A stretch of DNA of 64,000 nt from Emydura subglobosa (GCA_007922225.1 ML679946.1:99085286-99149285), one strand, 5' to 3'; shown: positions 45,330 through 57,409, counted from the first letter of the stretch. Numbers and translations are program-made. Notes: a model not told the origin generated them from the letters alone.

Positions 45330-47876
45330 TAAATGAATATTTTGTATATCTGTTTACTAATGCTAGAAGTATGGGGAATAAACAGGAACAACTAGAAACA
45401 CTACTGAATAATCACAATTAGAACATAATTGTCATCAGAGATTTGGTGGGATAATTCACATGACTGGAATAAAAAGGTACAAATAGTTCAGGAAGGGGTT
45501 AAAAAGGAGGGTGGTGTTGCCTTGTATATCACAGACGCATACACTTGCACTGAGATTGAGATGGACATGGGAGGCAGAACCGTTGAAAATCTCTGGGTAA
45601 AAATAAAAGGGGTAAAAAACAAGGGTGATATCATGATAAAGGTCTAAGCATGGAAGAAGTGGTGGATGAGGTTTTTTTTTAAACTAGAAAAATTATCCAA
45701 TGTACAGGATTTGGTGGTATGAGAGACATCAGCTACCTAGATATCTGTTGGGAAAACAAACCCTGCAAAATGCATGGAAAAACCATAATATAGGCTCAAT
45801 TTAAATGTATAACCCAGGTTAAAAAAACATAGTAAGAGGACCAAAAAAGTGCCGCCATGGCTAAACAATGAAGTAAAACAAGCAGTTAGAGGCAAAAAAG
45901 GCATCCTTTAAAAATGGAAGTTAAATCCTATTGAGGAAAATAGAAAGTAGCATAAACTCTGGCAAATGAAGTGTAAAAATATAGTTAGGAAGGCCAAAAA
46001 AAGAATGATGAAGAGCAAGCCAAAGACTCAAAGTAAAAGTAATCAGAAGCAGGAACCCTGCTAAACAACCAGAGGGGCCACTGGACAATCAAGATGCTCA
46101 AGGAAGACAAGGTTATTGTGAAATAACTAAATAAATTCCTTGCATCGGTCTTTTCAGCGAGGATGTGAAGGACATTCCCAAACCTGAGTCATTCTTCTTA
46201 TGTGACAAATCTGAGTAACTATCCCACATCAAGGTGTCATTAGAGGTGGTTTTGGAACAAATGGATAAATTAAACAGTAATAAGTCACTAGGATCAGATG
46301 GTATCCACCCAAGAGTTCTAAAGGAACTCAAAATGTGACATGGTAGAACTATTAAACTGTTGTATGTAACCTATAATTTAAATCAGCTTCTGTACCACAT
46401 GACTGGAGGATAGCTAATGTGATGCCAAATTTTAATAAAGGCTCCAGGGGTAATCTTGGCAATTACAGGCCAGTAAGCCTAACTTCAGTACCAGGCAAAC
46501 TGGTTGAAACTATAAAGAACAGAATTATCAGACATGCAGGGGAAGAGTCAACATGGTTTTTGTAAAGGGAAATTTGTGAGGCGTAATCGACCAGAATTCT
46601 TTGAGAGGGTCAACAAGCATGGACAAGGGTGATCCAGTGGAGGCAGTGTACTTAGATTTTCAGAAAGCCTTTCACAAGGCTGCTCACCAAAGGCTCTTAA
46701 AGGAAGCAGTCATGGGATACGAGGGAAGATTCTCTCTTGGATCAGTAACTGGTTAAAAGATCGGAAACAAAGGGTAGGAATAAATGGTCAGTTTCTAGAA
46801 TGGAGAGAGGTAAATAGTAGTGTCCCTGAGGGGTCTGTACCAAGACCAATACTGTTCAACATAATCCTAAATTATTTAGAAATAGGGGTAAACAGTGAGG
46901 TGGCAAAATTTGCAGAGGATACAAAACTACTCATGATAGTTAAGTCCAAAGTAGACTGGAAGGAGTTACAAAGGAGTCTCACAAAACTGGGTGACTGGGC
47001 AACAAAGTGGCAGATGAAAATCAATGTTGATAAATGTAAAGTAATGGACATAGGAAAACAATCCCAACTATACATATAAAATGATGGGGTCTAAATTAGT
47101 TGTTAGCACTCAAGATCTTGAAGTTACTGTGGATAGTTCTCTGAAAACATCCATTCAATGTGCAGTGGCAATCAAAAAAGCTAACAAGGTTGGGAAACAT
47201 TAGGAAAGGGGTAGATAATTAGAGAGAAAATATATTGCCTCTTTATAAATCCATGCTATGCCCACATCTTGAATACTCTGTGCAGATCTGATCACCCCTT
47301 TTCAAAAATATTGGAATCGGAAAAGGTACAGAAAAGGGCAACTAAAATAATTAGGGATAAGGAACAGCTTTTGTATGAGTAGAGATTAATCACAGTAGGA
47401 CTTTTCATCTTAGAAAAGAGATGACTAAGGGGAGACATGATAGAGATCTATAAAATCATGACTGGTGTGGAGAAAGTGAATAAGGAAGTGTTATTTATTC
47501 ATTCTCAACACAAAAATTAGGGGTCACCAAATTAAATTAATAGGCAACAGGTTTAAAACAAACAAAAGGAACTATTTCTTCACTTAATGCACAGTCAACC
47601 TATGGAACTCCTTGTCAGAGGATGTTGTGAAGGCCAAGACTATAACGGTGTTTAAAAAAGAACTAGATAAGTTCATGGAGAATAGGTCCATCAGTGGCTA
47701 TTAGCCAGGATAGGCAGGGATTGCTGTTTGCCAAAAACTGGGAATGGCCAGTGGAATGGATCACTTGACGTCTACCTGTTCTATTAATTCCCTCTGAAGC
47801 ACCTGGCATTGGCCATTGTTGGAAGACAGGGTACTGGGCCAGATGGACCATTGGTTTGACCCGTTATGTTCTTAAT
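45330..47876 (+). mobile_element. CR1 LINE, near-complete ORF2 length but decayed
   Basis: Starts in the endonuclease (TNARSMGNKQEQLETLLNNH, about 45359), includes KGGVALYITDAYTC (45507) and a weak MRDISYLDICW-like spot (45720). The inter-domain part and RT follow: NLGNYRPVSLTSVPGKLVET (46450), YLDFQKAF (46651), then FAEDT at about 46908, where the catalytic FADD has become FAED. The C-terminus and 3' tail end TTATGTTCTT near 47875. Many stops and frameshifts. No 5' region or ORF1. Confidence 0.88.
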
Positions 47877-47879
47877 ATA

Positions 47880-48425
47880 GCAGAGCGCAGATTACCCAGT
47901 ACAATCTGGGAATGCACTGGAGACAACTTTTTTATTATGGAAGGTGGAGAATGTGATTGAGGAAGAGACTCGTCTATATCTGATTCTGACAAACAGAATG
48001 GAAGTGGTTGCGAATTTGAAGGTAGACGTCAGCTTGGGTAAAACTGATCATGAAAGGATAGCCTTCATGATTCCAAGGAATGGTAGGAGGGAAAAACAAA
48101 ATAAAGACAATGGGCTTCAAGAAGTGAGACTTTAGCAAACTCAGAATTGGTTGGGAAGCAAGTCAAAGGGGAAAAAGAGTGTTCAGGAAAGTTGGGAGGG
48201 TTTTTGGTTTTTTTTCCTTAAAAAAAAGGACATGTTTAAGGGCACAAGAATAAACTATCCCAATGCATAGGAAAGGCAACAAGTATGGTAAGAGACTACC
48301 CTGGCTTACCCAGGAAATCAACAACCTGAAAGTCAAAAATGAGTCATACAAAAAGTGAAAGTCAGGTAAAATTACAAACGATAAATATAAACAACAAAAA
48401 CAAAAAAACCCACAAGTATGTAAGG
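47880..48425 (+). mobile_element. CR1 LINE endonuclease fragment
   Basis: The frame at 47944-48135 reads RLYLILTNRMEVVANLKVDV and SLGKTDHERIAFMIPRNG, the end of the CR1 endonuclease (SDHE is TDHE). Decayed inter-domain sequence runs to about 48360, followed by CAAAAACAAAAAAACC. It starts just after the previous copy and is a separate insertion or a rearranged part. Confidence 0.78.
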
Positions 48426-48429
48426 ACTC

Positions 48430-50475
48430 CACTTGGAGTGGGGCCCTGGCTATATTCTTCCCTTCCTCTAACAGGGCATAAAAAAAATCTTTCCTGGAGT
48501 TCTGAGGCAGTGAGTCTTTAAACTCCGTTTTAGCGTCTCATGTTGTAATCCTTCCTCCCAAGGAGAGTTTGTTGATTGGAAATACAAAGTTGTAACCTGC
48601 CCAATGAATACATTTTTCTGCCAAACAGGTCTAGCTTCTTTAAGTCCTTCTGCTTCAGGGTAGCACTCACCTGGCCTTGCCTGTCCCTCTCATTGGTTGC
48701 TGTGACCACAACGGACCTGGGCGGAGAATGAGACTACAAATATTCATACCCCTTGGCAGCACACAGTATTTCTTTTTTGCCCTCTTTTAAGAGGGAGGGA
48801 AAGAAGATGGGGTCTACCACAGGGACCTGACTGGAACCATAACAGTCTTGATGCTGGGTAGGGCCACCTTGTATGGGGCTACTGCAGCCAAAATGGTCAA
48901 TGAGGCTATGCGATGACTCGTTGAGTACCTCAACCTCCAGCCTTAGATTAGCAACTACCCTTTTTAGAAGCTTCTGATGGGCTCTAAAGTCATCTTGTGG
49001 CAGAGAGCTTCTTGGTCCCAGGATGGCTTCATCTGGGGAAGAAGAAGCATGCCCTGATTACGTCACCCAGTCCCATGTCCTGTGTCGGTAATGGAGTTGG
49101 GATTGGGAGCCAAATGCAGCGATGCAGGGGCCCTCCTCTGAGATGCAACAGAGCAGGACTTGTGGAACGGCAGTCCTTGTACCTGAAAAAGCACCATGCA
49201 GTCCAGAATGGCCACTGGACCTGAATTGGCCAGGTGCCAGTGGGGGCACCCACAACGGGATCTGGTGGGATGGGTAGTGGCAGCAGCTCTTAGTTTGGGT
49301 GTAAGTTTCCACCTTCGACTTCAAAGAAGGGTCCTCCTGAGGTGACCATGGGGGAGCAGTACCCCTCACTTACACAATGAAGTCACTGCCAAGAGTTCGA
49401 GGACCAGTGCCAGATCGGGGAAGACCTTGTCGATCATAGGAGGGCAACTTGTCTCTGGCCAGTCCCAAGGGCCATGGTGCTGGGAAAGAGCTCAGGGTCC
49501 CATGCTCCCTTCAGCTCATCCTGATCGTTGGAGTTGATGGTTGTCACATTGGGGTTGGCAGTACTGGAAGTGACAGTAAGTCCCTGGCTGCTGCCAAGGC
49601 CTCTGGGCTGAAGGGCACCACAATCCTGCTGGTGCCACAATGACTCCCAGGCGTCGACAAGAGGTCCTGCACCAGATGTAATGGTCCCTGCAAGCGGGGC
49701 AGAGTTGACAATGCTGCTAGAGGACCAAGGGTGGAAGAGTGGCCTGATGCAGGTCACACTCCACTGCACTCACCCAGTTTGTCCTTTCTTGGTACGGGGA
49801 GCGTCTCCTCTCGGACCGTTGCTTCTTATGTTTCTTCCTCGGCACCAGGGATGGAGAGCGGTGCAGAGAAATGTGCAGTGCCAGAGGGGCTCTTTGCTCC
49901 GAGGCTGAGGTGCTTGGTGCCAAATCAGAGCTTGGCTCTTGATGCCAGTCTAAGGGTGGCTTCCATTAGGATAGCCCTCAGTCCAGCCTCCTTTCTTTGT
50001 ACGAGGCTTGAAATCCTGGCAGATTTGACAGTGCTCTCGTATGTGAGCCTCTCCCACACGCTTCAGACAACTGGAGTGTGTGTCGCTCACCAGCATAGGC
50101 ACGCCACAGGAGGCACAAGGTTGGAAGACCGGGGCATGCCCAGCCCCAAGTGCAAAGGGAGCCCCTCTATGCTGAGCGAGGGAGACTATTTGCACCAATA
50201 TTACTTGCACTACTATTAAACTAAGATAGATAAATTAAGCTGAAGAGAAAACACTGAATAATGCCTTGACGAAGCAAGAGGAGTTGTTTCAGCAACCATC
50301 ACAGGCAGTAAGAAGGAACTAAGAATGTGCGGGAACCCCTTATACCAGTACATAAGTGCACAGCACCAGAGGGCGCTAGAGCCAGCCTGACAGATACCAC
50401 GGAGAAAAAAATCTCCAGCAGTGGTGCACAAGGTGTGTGCCCAGTGAATGTGGAATGGACATGAGCAAGCACTCG
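48430..50475 (-). mobile_element. DIRS-like tyrosine-recombinase retrotransposon, gag region
   Basis: The right end (5' in element direction) reads, on the minus strand, CGAGTGCTTGCTCATGTCCA then TTCCACATTCACTGGGCAC, the terminal repeat I know from turtle DIRS elements. Gag-like coding on the minus strand at 50120-49980 has a zinc-binding block, CASCGVPMLVSDTHSSCLKR, HCQICQDFKPRTKK. From 49900 to 48430 the sequence is GC-richer and continues gag in broken frames. RT, methyltransferase-like and recombinase regions are absent. Confidence 0.72.
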
Positions 50476-50489
50476 AAGAGGAAGAGAAG

Positions 50490-50838
50490 ACGGGAGGCAG
50501 ACATGATAACAGACTTCAAGTATGTAAAAGGTTGTTAAAATGAAAAGGGTGATTAGTTGTTCTCCTTATCCACAAGAAGCAGTGGGCTTAAATTGCAGCA
50601 AGGGAGATTTAAGTTAGACATTAAGGAAAACTTCAGAACTGTCAGGGTAGTTAATCATTGGAACAAAATTACCTAGGGAGACTGTGGAATCTCTATCCCC
50701 AGAGGTCTTTAACATATTAAACAAACACCTTTCGGGGATGGGCTAGATAATACATAGTCTTGTCTCAATGAAGGGGAGTGGACTAGATGACCTAACAAGG
50801 TCCGGTCCAGTCCTACATTGCTATGATTCTATGCTGCT
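50490..50838 (+). mobile_element. CR1 LINE 3' end
   Basis: GGGAGATTTAAGTTAGACAT, GGAGACTGTGGAATCTCTAT, GGGATGGGCTAGATAATACA, GTGGACTAGATGACCTAACA and GCTATGATTCTATG match the C-terminus and tail of CR1 (compare 1090-1422). It abuts the DIRS end. Confidence 0.85.
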
Positions 50839-50900
50839 CCTAAGAGATCTAAAGCCCCAATATCCAGATTAAAATGTGAACACAGCTGTGTAAATTTAAT

Positions 50901-51106
50901 TCAGAGAGATAGGGTGTGTGGGGTAATATCTTTTATTGGACCAACTTCTGTTGGTGAGAGAGATGAGCTTTCGATCTGAAAAAGGAGTTCTATTGAAGCT
51001 CAGAAGCTTATCTCTCTCACCAACAGAAATTGGTCCAATAAAAGATATATTACCTCATCCACCTTGTCTCGCTAATATCCTGGGACTTACATGGCTACAA
51101 CACTGC
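50901..51106. mobile_element. Head-to-head pair of Penelope-like 3' ends forming a long palindrome
   Basis: Left arm GGTAATATCTTTTATTGGAC, CAACTTCTGTTGGTGAGAGA, GATGAGCTT (50921-50971) pairs with right arm AAGCTTATCTCTCTCACCAA, CAGAAATTGGTCCAATAAAA, GATATATTACC (51003-51053). About 30 bases separate them. The right copy continues to GGCTACAACACTGCA. Each arm is the 3' end of the repeat at 43262 in opposite direction. Confidence 0.75.
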
Positions 51107-51707
51107 ATATATAAATTTAGGTCAGAATGTGACACAAAGAATGAATACCAAGCCCAGTTAGCCTCACTCAGCATGATCTTCTCACGCAGCAGTCTTGAAA
51201 TCAACTCAGCATCTGGTGAGGGTAAATAATATTAAGCTGCACTGCTATTAGAATGGCAAGGAAAATACAGAAAGCAGATGAGGTGGAAGAACATAAGGAG
51301 CAAAGCGATAACACAGACCTCCACCTGGACTGTCACATAATCCCACTGTCACAATCCTCTCCTTTTGGCCTTCCACATATCCCTTACCTCTGACTGCACA
51401 AAAAAGAAAAAGATCTTACAAAAGATTCCAAAATATCTATGTGCATAGTGACAGTTAAAAATCCTGGATCTGATTTTCACAGCTGCTAAGCACCCATTGA
51501 TCCCAGATCTTCAGGTATGTCTCCTCCTCACTGTTCTCCTGCAGTAAAGGTATCCTTTTTCTGGCACTCCCCCAGACACCCTCATAAGCAAAGCTGTGCA
51601 AACAACTATTTTTTTGATTTGCTGGCAGTTCTAAAAAGTTTTTAAAAAACCTTCTGGGTCAAAAAATGTTTGGTTCAATCCAAAGCGACTTTTTTTTTAT
51701 TTTGAGC

Positions 51708-51746
<39 letters not shown>

Positions 51747-52135
51747 TTAAAAGGTAATAGAAAAAAAAACTCATTTTGAATAAGGAAATTGTGGGTTTTT
51801 TTGTTTTTTTTTTACTTAAACAATTCAGTAAAATGACACAAATGTTTGAAATGTTTCAGTTTAACCAAATCTGCATTTGTTGCTGAATAAAAGATGACCA
51901 GAAAATTTCATTCAAGTCTATTGAGCACCATAAAGTACATCAACAAGAGGTGCTTACAGCATATTTTAGACACTATTAAATGGTCAGAATTTGCCAGAAG
52001 TTCTCACACCTTGCTGTCTAAGATGAGCATTTTTGCAAATGAGAAGATATTGATTGTCTGTTTCCTTGTGCTCCCCATCTGTCTTTCCACCTCCTGTCTT
52101 ATAATTTGCTCCAAAGAGCTTACAAGTGATATTTT
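51107..52135. other. Intronic DNA with a T25A14 palindromic run
   Basis: A run of 25 T (51708-51732) directly followed by 14 A (51733-51746) lies in AT-rich repeat-like DNA (51590-51870) similar to 19430 and 21840. No gene. Confidence 0.6.
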
Positions 52136-52137
52136 AA

Positions 52138-52225
52138 TTGCATGTTTGTACAGCACCTAGCACAGTGGGATCCTTGTCCATGACTTGGGCTCCTAGGTGC
52201 GACCACAGTACATGTTTTAATGAAT
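52138..52225 (+). repeat. MIR/L2-related SINE tail
   Basis: GTTTGTACAGCACCTAGCAC, AGTGGGATCCTTGTCCATGA and GGGCTCCTAGGTGCGACCAC share the layout of 59452. Confidence 0.6.
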
Positions 52226-52893
52226 ACTAATTTATAATGAGTATAAAAGGGAATGTTTACTTTCCTGAGCACTACATTAATTGCATTTCCACTTGTAGTC
52301 TTAAAAAATTCCATGGCACAATTAAAGAGAAAGTTACTTACTTATAATTATCTTTATTCTCTACTCACTAGTAGCTATAACAACAGCTGTAATGCTTTCC
52401 AAAACTATCCATGGAACTCGGTTGTGTGAATCCGGAGAGCTCCGACATGCAGCTCTGAGTGAGACGTGGGAAGCCAGCACCTGAGTCACCAGCACCACTT
52501 CCTGCAAAGCCATCCTGGGCTTCCCTTGGAGATCTCCCTTCCAAGCACCATCCAAACTGGAACACATTTAGTTTGTCAAATCTGTGCAGATGGCAGCCTG
52601 AAGCGTGGAATATCCACAGGCAATGTTGCTTGCCAAAAACCATAGACAACGATGTTGCAAAGAGCACTACGCCCACGAGAGAGTCACATGCATAGGTACG
52701 GGCAGCTTGCACACAGTAAGGAGACTTTCCCTTTCAAATGGGGCTCTTGAGGCTATTTTCTGGGAATTAGGCTGCATTGGAGGATGGCTCCTCTCAGATC
52801 CCAGCTGTTTTTACTCTGCAGCAATAAATGTTAAAGGCCAGTTCCTGGTACCCTGACGAGGAGCAGCACCTTAATCCACTGACTTCAATGACA

Positions 52894-52950
52894 CCAATAA
52901 TGGTACTATGGACCATGGTACTATGGACACCAATAATGGTACTATGCAAC
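52894..52950. repeat. Short tandem duplication
   Basis: ACCAATAATGGTACTATG occurs twice and GGTACTATGGAC also repeats between, so about 36 bp is tandemly repeated 1.5 times. Confidence 0.85.
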
Positions 52951-53730
52951 ATGAGAAGTATTCGACTCTGACCCCAAGTTCTCATCACTGGGTTTCACGC
53001 ACTCTGGACCATTTGCTAAACTATGGGCCTAATCATTCCTACCAGATCCATGACACTTTCAAAACTCCTCAATAGAGTTTTCTTCCACCTTCTGCCCACC
53101 CGCTGCCCCCTCCTGCGTGTTGTTAAGCCACATTTCCTACAAGCAGAATGAGGGAGAGTCTTTTTTCAGAACTTTCTCTGCTTCCCTGAAAGAGAGATAC
53201 AGCAGCAGGATGTATTGCTTCCTACAAGGAGGAGAAGCTAGTCATTACAAAGCCAGGGGATGCATTTCATTAGCATCCTCAGCTTCTGAAATCTGCTACA
53301 TTTCAGTGCCTGACTGCTGGGGTACTGTAACCATTTACTCTTCGGAGCCACCAGTCAATTTATCATCTCAAATGACAACAGCTTTTCTAGTTCACCCGGT
53401 AGTATCTGTGTTCTTGTTAATTTTTCATTATTTTATACAGAAACGGCACACACCCCCACACATAAAATCAGCAGATAAACAAGGCTGGGTATCCAAAGAA
53501 TTACTGATTACGTACACAGACACCATGGGAGAGCAAAAAACCCCCAAAAAACAAAAAAGGCACCAGCCTGACCATAGCCAAATGAGATGAGAAAACAGTC
53601 CCACCATGGCTAAACTACATATCATTCTAGAGATAGGGGAAGATCAAAAGGTTCAAAATTTAGATTCCTCCTAGCTCTGGGGCTCTTTCCCTACAATCCT
53701 ACTTGCCAATCAAAGAACAATCAAAGAGGG
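52951..53730. other. Intronic DNA without a recognised gene
   Basis: A 157-codon frame at 53117-53590 has no family features and is judged chance. No repeat recognised. Confidence 0.4.
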
Positions 53731-53731
53731 A

Positions 53732-53848
53732 CTGGGTGACCAGAGTGCAAGTGTGAAACATTGGGATGGTGGTAATAAATGCCCATAGAAGAAAAAGCCC
53801 TGAATAATGGGACTGTCCCTATAAAAATCAGGATATCTGGCCACCCTA
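53732..53848. mobile_element. Miniature inverted-repeat element (about 117 bp)
   Basis: GGGTGACCAGA at left and TCTGGCCACCC at right are inverted repeats. The interior CTGTCCCTATAAAAATCAGG is shared with 32790-32914 (TTGTCCCTATAAAATTGGGA). It is a relative of that hAT-like element; the target duplication is not clear. Confidence 0.72.
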
Positions 53849-55685
53849 ACTGACAGTCTGCTACCACTTCTGGCATCTGGATAAAGTACTTCGCCATTCA
53901 TTGCACACCAGATAAGGCCACTGCCTAGCTTCAAGTCCCTGGATGGTATACAGTTGCCACCAAAGCTCTTCAGGACAAAGGCAGCACACAGAATGCAAGT
54001 CAAAATGGGTCCTGCTAACCCTCTTGATGACATAGGGTAAGCTCAGTGAATCAAGGGAACACAATCAACGTCATGTGACCTAAGCAACCAATCACAGCAA
54101 GCAATCTAGTTCAAAATTTGAGAGACATATGAAAAATGTGTCATGTTGTTCCACTGAGAGCCTAATAACTTCAAATAAAAGTAAACCAAATGTATTCAAA
54201 AAGGTAATTCTCATAAAATTGCTCCAATTTCACTAGTGCTTTGCAACCTCAGGAACAGGCAAGTTATATTGCACCTTGCTGTGTTGGTGATTCACCCAGC
54301 ATAGCAGCAGCTGTACTCAACAAGAATAGACTACCCAGTCCAAACCACAGAGGAACTCTAAGCAGGGAGGAATACCATAACCCAGGTTGCAGTAGGGAGA
54401 GGATTAAACACCCCTAAATCCTTGCAAGAAGTGATTTGTACATGATGACCACAAATGGTGAAGATCTGAGTTTTAGATTTGATCTGAAAGACAGTACCTC
54501 CAAGTAGCACAACAGCCTAGCCTACCATGCTGGGGCACTGCATTCATAATTGACTCTGTCGGCAGGAACACCTCCAGAATCATCCATACCACTTCCTGCA
54601 GTAATCGGATTTTTTTTTTTGGAGGATTCTCCTCCAAAAATTGACCTAGTACAACCTGCCCCAGGGTCTGATCTTACAAAGTAGTGAACTCCTCCTGTGG
54701 GGGCACTAAATCCCACACAGAAAGTGCTCAGCATCTCACAAGACTGGCCTCTTAGCAGGCGAGAGCTGACAGGATGAACAGGACTGGGTGATAAGACCCA
54801 TCAGACCTATTTTAAGATGACACCTTCTTTCATCCTCCAAGTAATGAGCTGAGGTAGGTCTGAGGATAAATTCAGGAGGATTTAGTTTAATCGCACTTCT
54901 ACACGCCAAAAATAAATACACAACTGCATCTCTAAAATTCTCCATCGCACGAGTTAGTGGGGACACACAATTTAACACAATGACTGTTTTGGTTCCTGGG
55001 AATGTTTATGAAACATGGCTGTTATCAGAAATGTACTGATGAATCACCTCACAATATCCCGCAGCTGGAGACCTATTATTCCTGCAAGACTTTTAAGCTT
55101 TATTTTTTTAATCAATGTTTTATAGTCCAATCACCACCAGGGAACATCAGGAGAAACTCCAGGAGATGATTCAATGCTACATCAAAACAATGTTAAATCC
55201 TGTGATGACATCCACCAAAACTGGTGAGAGATCCCCCCCTCCTTCTTTTGGCCTATTTTAATCTATATTGTCAAAAGTTAACTGAAACTAAAGAGATTGC
55301 AGAGGTTTAGCCAGCAGCATAATTTCATCTGCAGAACCTTTATTGCCCACGATGATGACCAAGTGGGGGAAATGGAGGCTTGCCTGGCAGATAGGAAATA
55401 CAATCAAGCAGGTTTCAAGTTCAACAGGAAAAATCAGAGAGATACAATGGAGCATAGAACTTCACGATGCTAATATTACGATGTCACTGTTCAGGGATAG
55501 CCACACTTTAAGGCCTATTTTCCCCCCCTGCAAATATATACACCCACCCAAATTCTTGGGGAAAATAGAAACATTTGGCCACTAAAAGTACCTGCTTGCA
55601 GGTGCAAATTAAGTACACAGAATGTTCACTTGTTACTATTTTCACTTGCAGAATGAGAGGCCAGGGTAAACTGATCAGTGGGATC
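53849..55685. other. Intronic DNA without a recognised gene
   Basis: GGATTCTCCTCCAAAA and a T-run near 54610 form a small palindrome. No exon or family repeat was supported. Confidence 0.4.
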
Positions 55686-56592
55686 TAAGGGCCAGATTTT
55701 CACAACTATTTAGGTGCCTCTGATGGGACGCACAAACCACACACTGGAAAGGAAAAGGTTAAAGAGCTACTCTGCATCTTGCCCCACCGGATTTGCAAAG
55801 CCTGCACTAGCTAGAGGTGGAGCTTAGAAAGGGGGACGGAGTTGCTCAGTGGCAGGCAGACAGAGAAGGTGAGCTGACCTGCCCTCTGAGATGCCAGGAA
55901 GATGTTCCACAGAAGCTCTTGCTGCTGGAAGCTGGCTGTAGCATCCTGACTAAGCACACAAAGAAGGGACGAGAGACTCCCTGAAGGTCAGAGACTTTGT
56001 CTTTGCATTTAACTCTTCACCCCGAGGGAAGAGAGGGACCTGGTAGGAAGTGATCCAGAGAGACCATCATGTAACGCCCCTACTGCTGGGCCCTGAACCA
56101 CAGCCTGGTGGAGACGGTGGGAGTGGGCTCCCCTACCAAACTCTACAGTGGGAAAACTACAGAGACCTATCCCTGATGCGGGAAACCTAGTTGGAGGAAG
56201 AACACACTGAAGATGAAAGGGTCTGGGCCACACAGATCTCAACCCAATGGGGGAAGCCTTGAGGCCTCCCACTTTATCCTGAAGCCTTGCCCCCTGGCTT
56301 GGCTCTTTATATGTGCCCTGAAGGGGACAGAACTGAATACATGACCTGGACAGAAGACAGAGTCACTGGAAGGACAGATCACCACAGGGAGGAGCAGCAA
56401 CAACACAAGGGGGTGCCCAGGGAGAAGACTACTAGGCAGTGCTGGTGATGAACCTCCCATTCCACGGTGTCTAAAGATGCATCTAGAAATCAATAGGAGC
56501 TAGACACCTATCCTACGTAGGCACTTTTGAAAATCCCAAGAGGTGTCTATCTACATTTTTGGGCCCCTAAACACCTTTGAAAATTGGCCCTA
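55686..56592. mobile_element. Fold-back element split by an LTR-like insertion
   Basis: The left piece (TAAGGGCCAGATTTTCACAA then CTATTTAGGTGCCT, 55686-55719) and the right piece (TCTAAAGATGCATC ... CACCTTTGAAAATTGGCCCT, 56471-56592) are the two ends of one fold-back repeat: GGGCCAGATTTTC and GAAAATTGGCCC are inverted. The 745 bp between them is a separate insertion. Confidence 0.62.
55720..56465 (+). mobile_element. LTR-like insertion
   Basis: About 745 bp of GC-richer, non-coding DNA from (C)TGATGGGACGC to CCATTCCA(C), flanked by GGTGCCT (55713-55719) and GGTGTCT (56466-56472), a target duplication with one difference. It resembles the LTR at 24849 in general style (GATGGG start, GGAGAGAGACTC-like interior), but they are not the same sequence. 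TG...CA ends suit an LTR. Confidence 0.5.
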
Positions 56593-56689
56593 AGTGCTTC
56601 ACCGTAAGTGCAGTTCACAACAAATCAAATCAACCCACCCACCTCTGGAAAGAAATATAATAATATAATGGAGTCCCCTCGTCAAACCA

Positions 56690-56905
56690 CGGTGCTTAAT
56701 GTTAGGCATCTAAATCCATATCAGGTCAACTAATTATGGATTTAGGAAACTAAGACTGCATTTATGTGCCCAAAAAGGGGAAGAGATGCTTAAGTATGGA
56801 TTTAGAAATGTAATGATTAGCAGTGGGGCCCAATTTTCATGCTTAAGTATTTACGGTTCATACTTGGCATTAAGAGAGCATTTTGCATTTCCAATGCCTG
56901 GCAAA
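56690..56905. repeat. Fold-back repeat, GTTAGGCATCTAAATCCATA type
   Basis: GTTAGGCATCTAAATCCATA, TATGGATTTAGGAAACTAAG and CTTAAGTATGGATTTAGAAA with GGGCCCAATTTTCATGCTTA are decayed pieces of the GTTAGGC...GCCTAAC fold-back group. Confidence 0.4.
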
Positions 56906-57409
56906 AAAACATTAGTCATCACAGTGCCTCCAGTGGGTAGGCAAGTCTGATTTAAAACTAGATAAAACTAGGTAAAATTGATGCCCTGACCACATAGGGG
57001 TAGAGATCCATAGTACTCTTTGCAACAGCAGGTTGTTAACCCCGATTGTCTTAGCTAAGTCCCAACTCAGGTGATTATATTTTCACTCTAACTACCTTTC
57101 CACCGCTGCTTTGTTTAGAGAAGTCATTCTTTGTCTCCTGCACCCCCTACAAACTTCTGTCCTGTAATATTGGTGCAGAATAGGTGCCACTTGTAGCTCA
57201 CAGGTGGCTGCCTTTCAGTGATGGAGGAAATGATACAGATGTACACTAGAAAATAATTTGGTACCCATCTGGATGAAGGAGACAATATAAATGCATACCA
57301 TAGTTATAACATAGCAGAGCAGAACGCCACTTCCTCCTCCCAAGAAATAGCATGTCATTCTGGAGTAAGAGGAAAAAAAGTGCTTATTTTCTCCAACTCA
57401 TTGTTTTAT

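Noticed and set aside
49731..50219. 162-codon open frame on the plus strand
   Set aside because: It is the antisense shadow of the DIRS gag zinc-binding region.
53117..53590. 157-codon open frame on the plus strand
   Set aside because: No recognisable domain and lysine/glutamine-rich end from a simple A-rich stretch. Judged chance.
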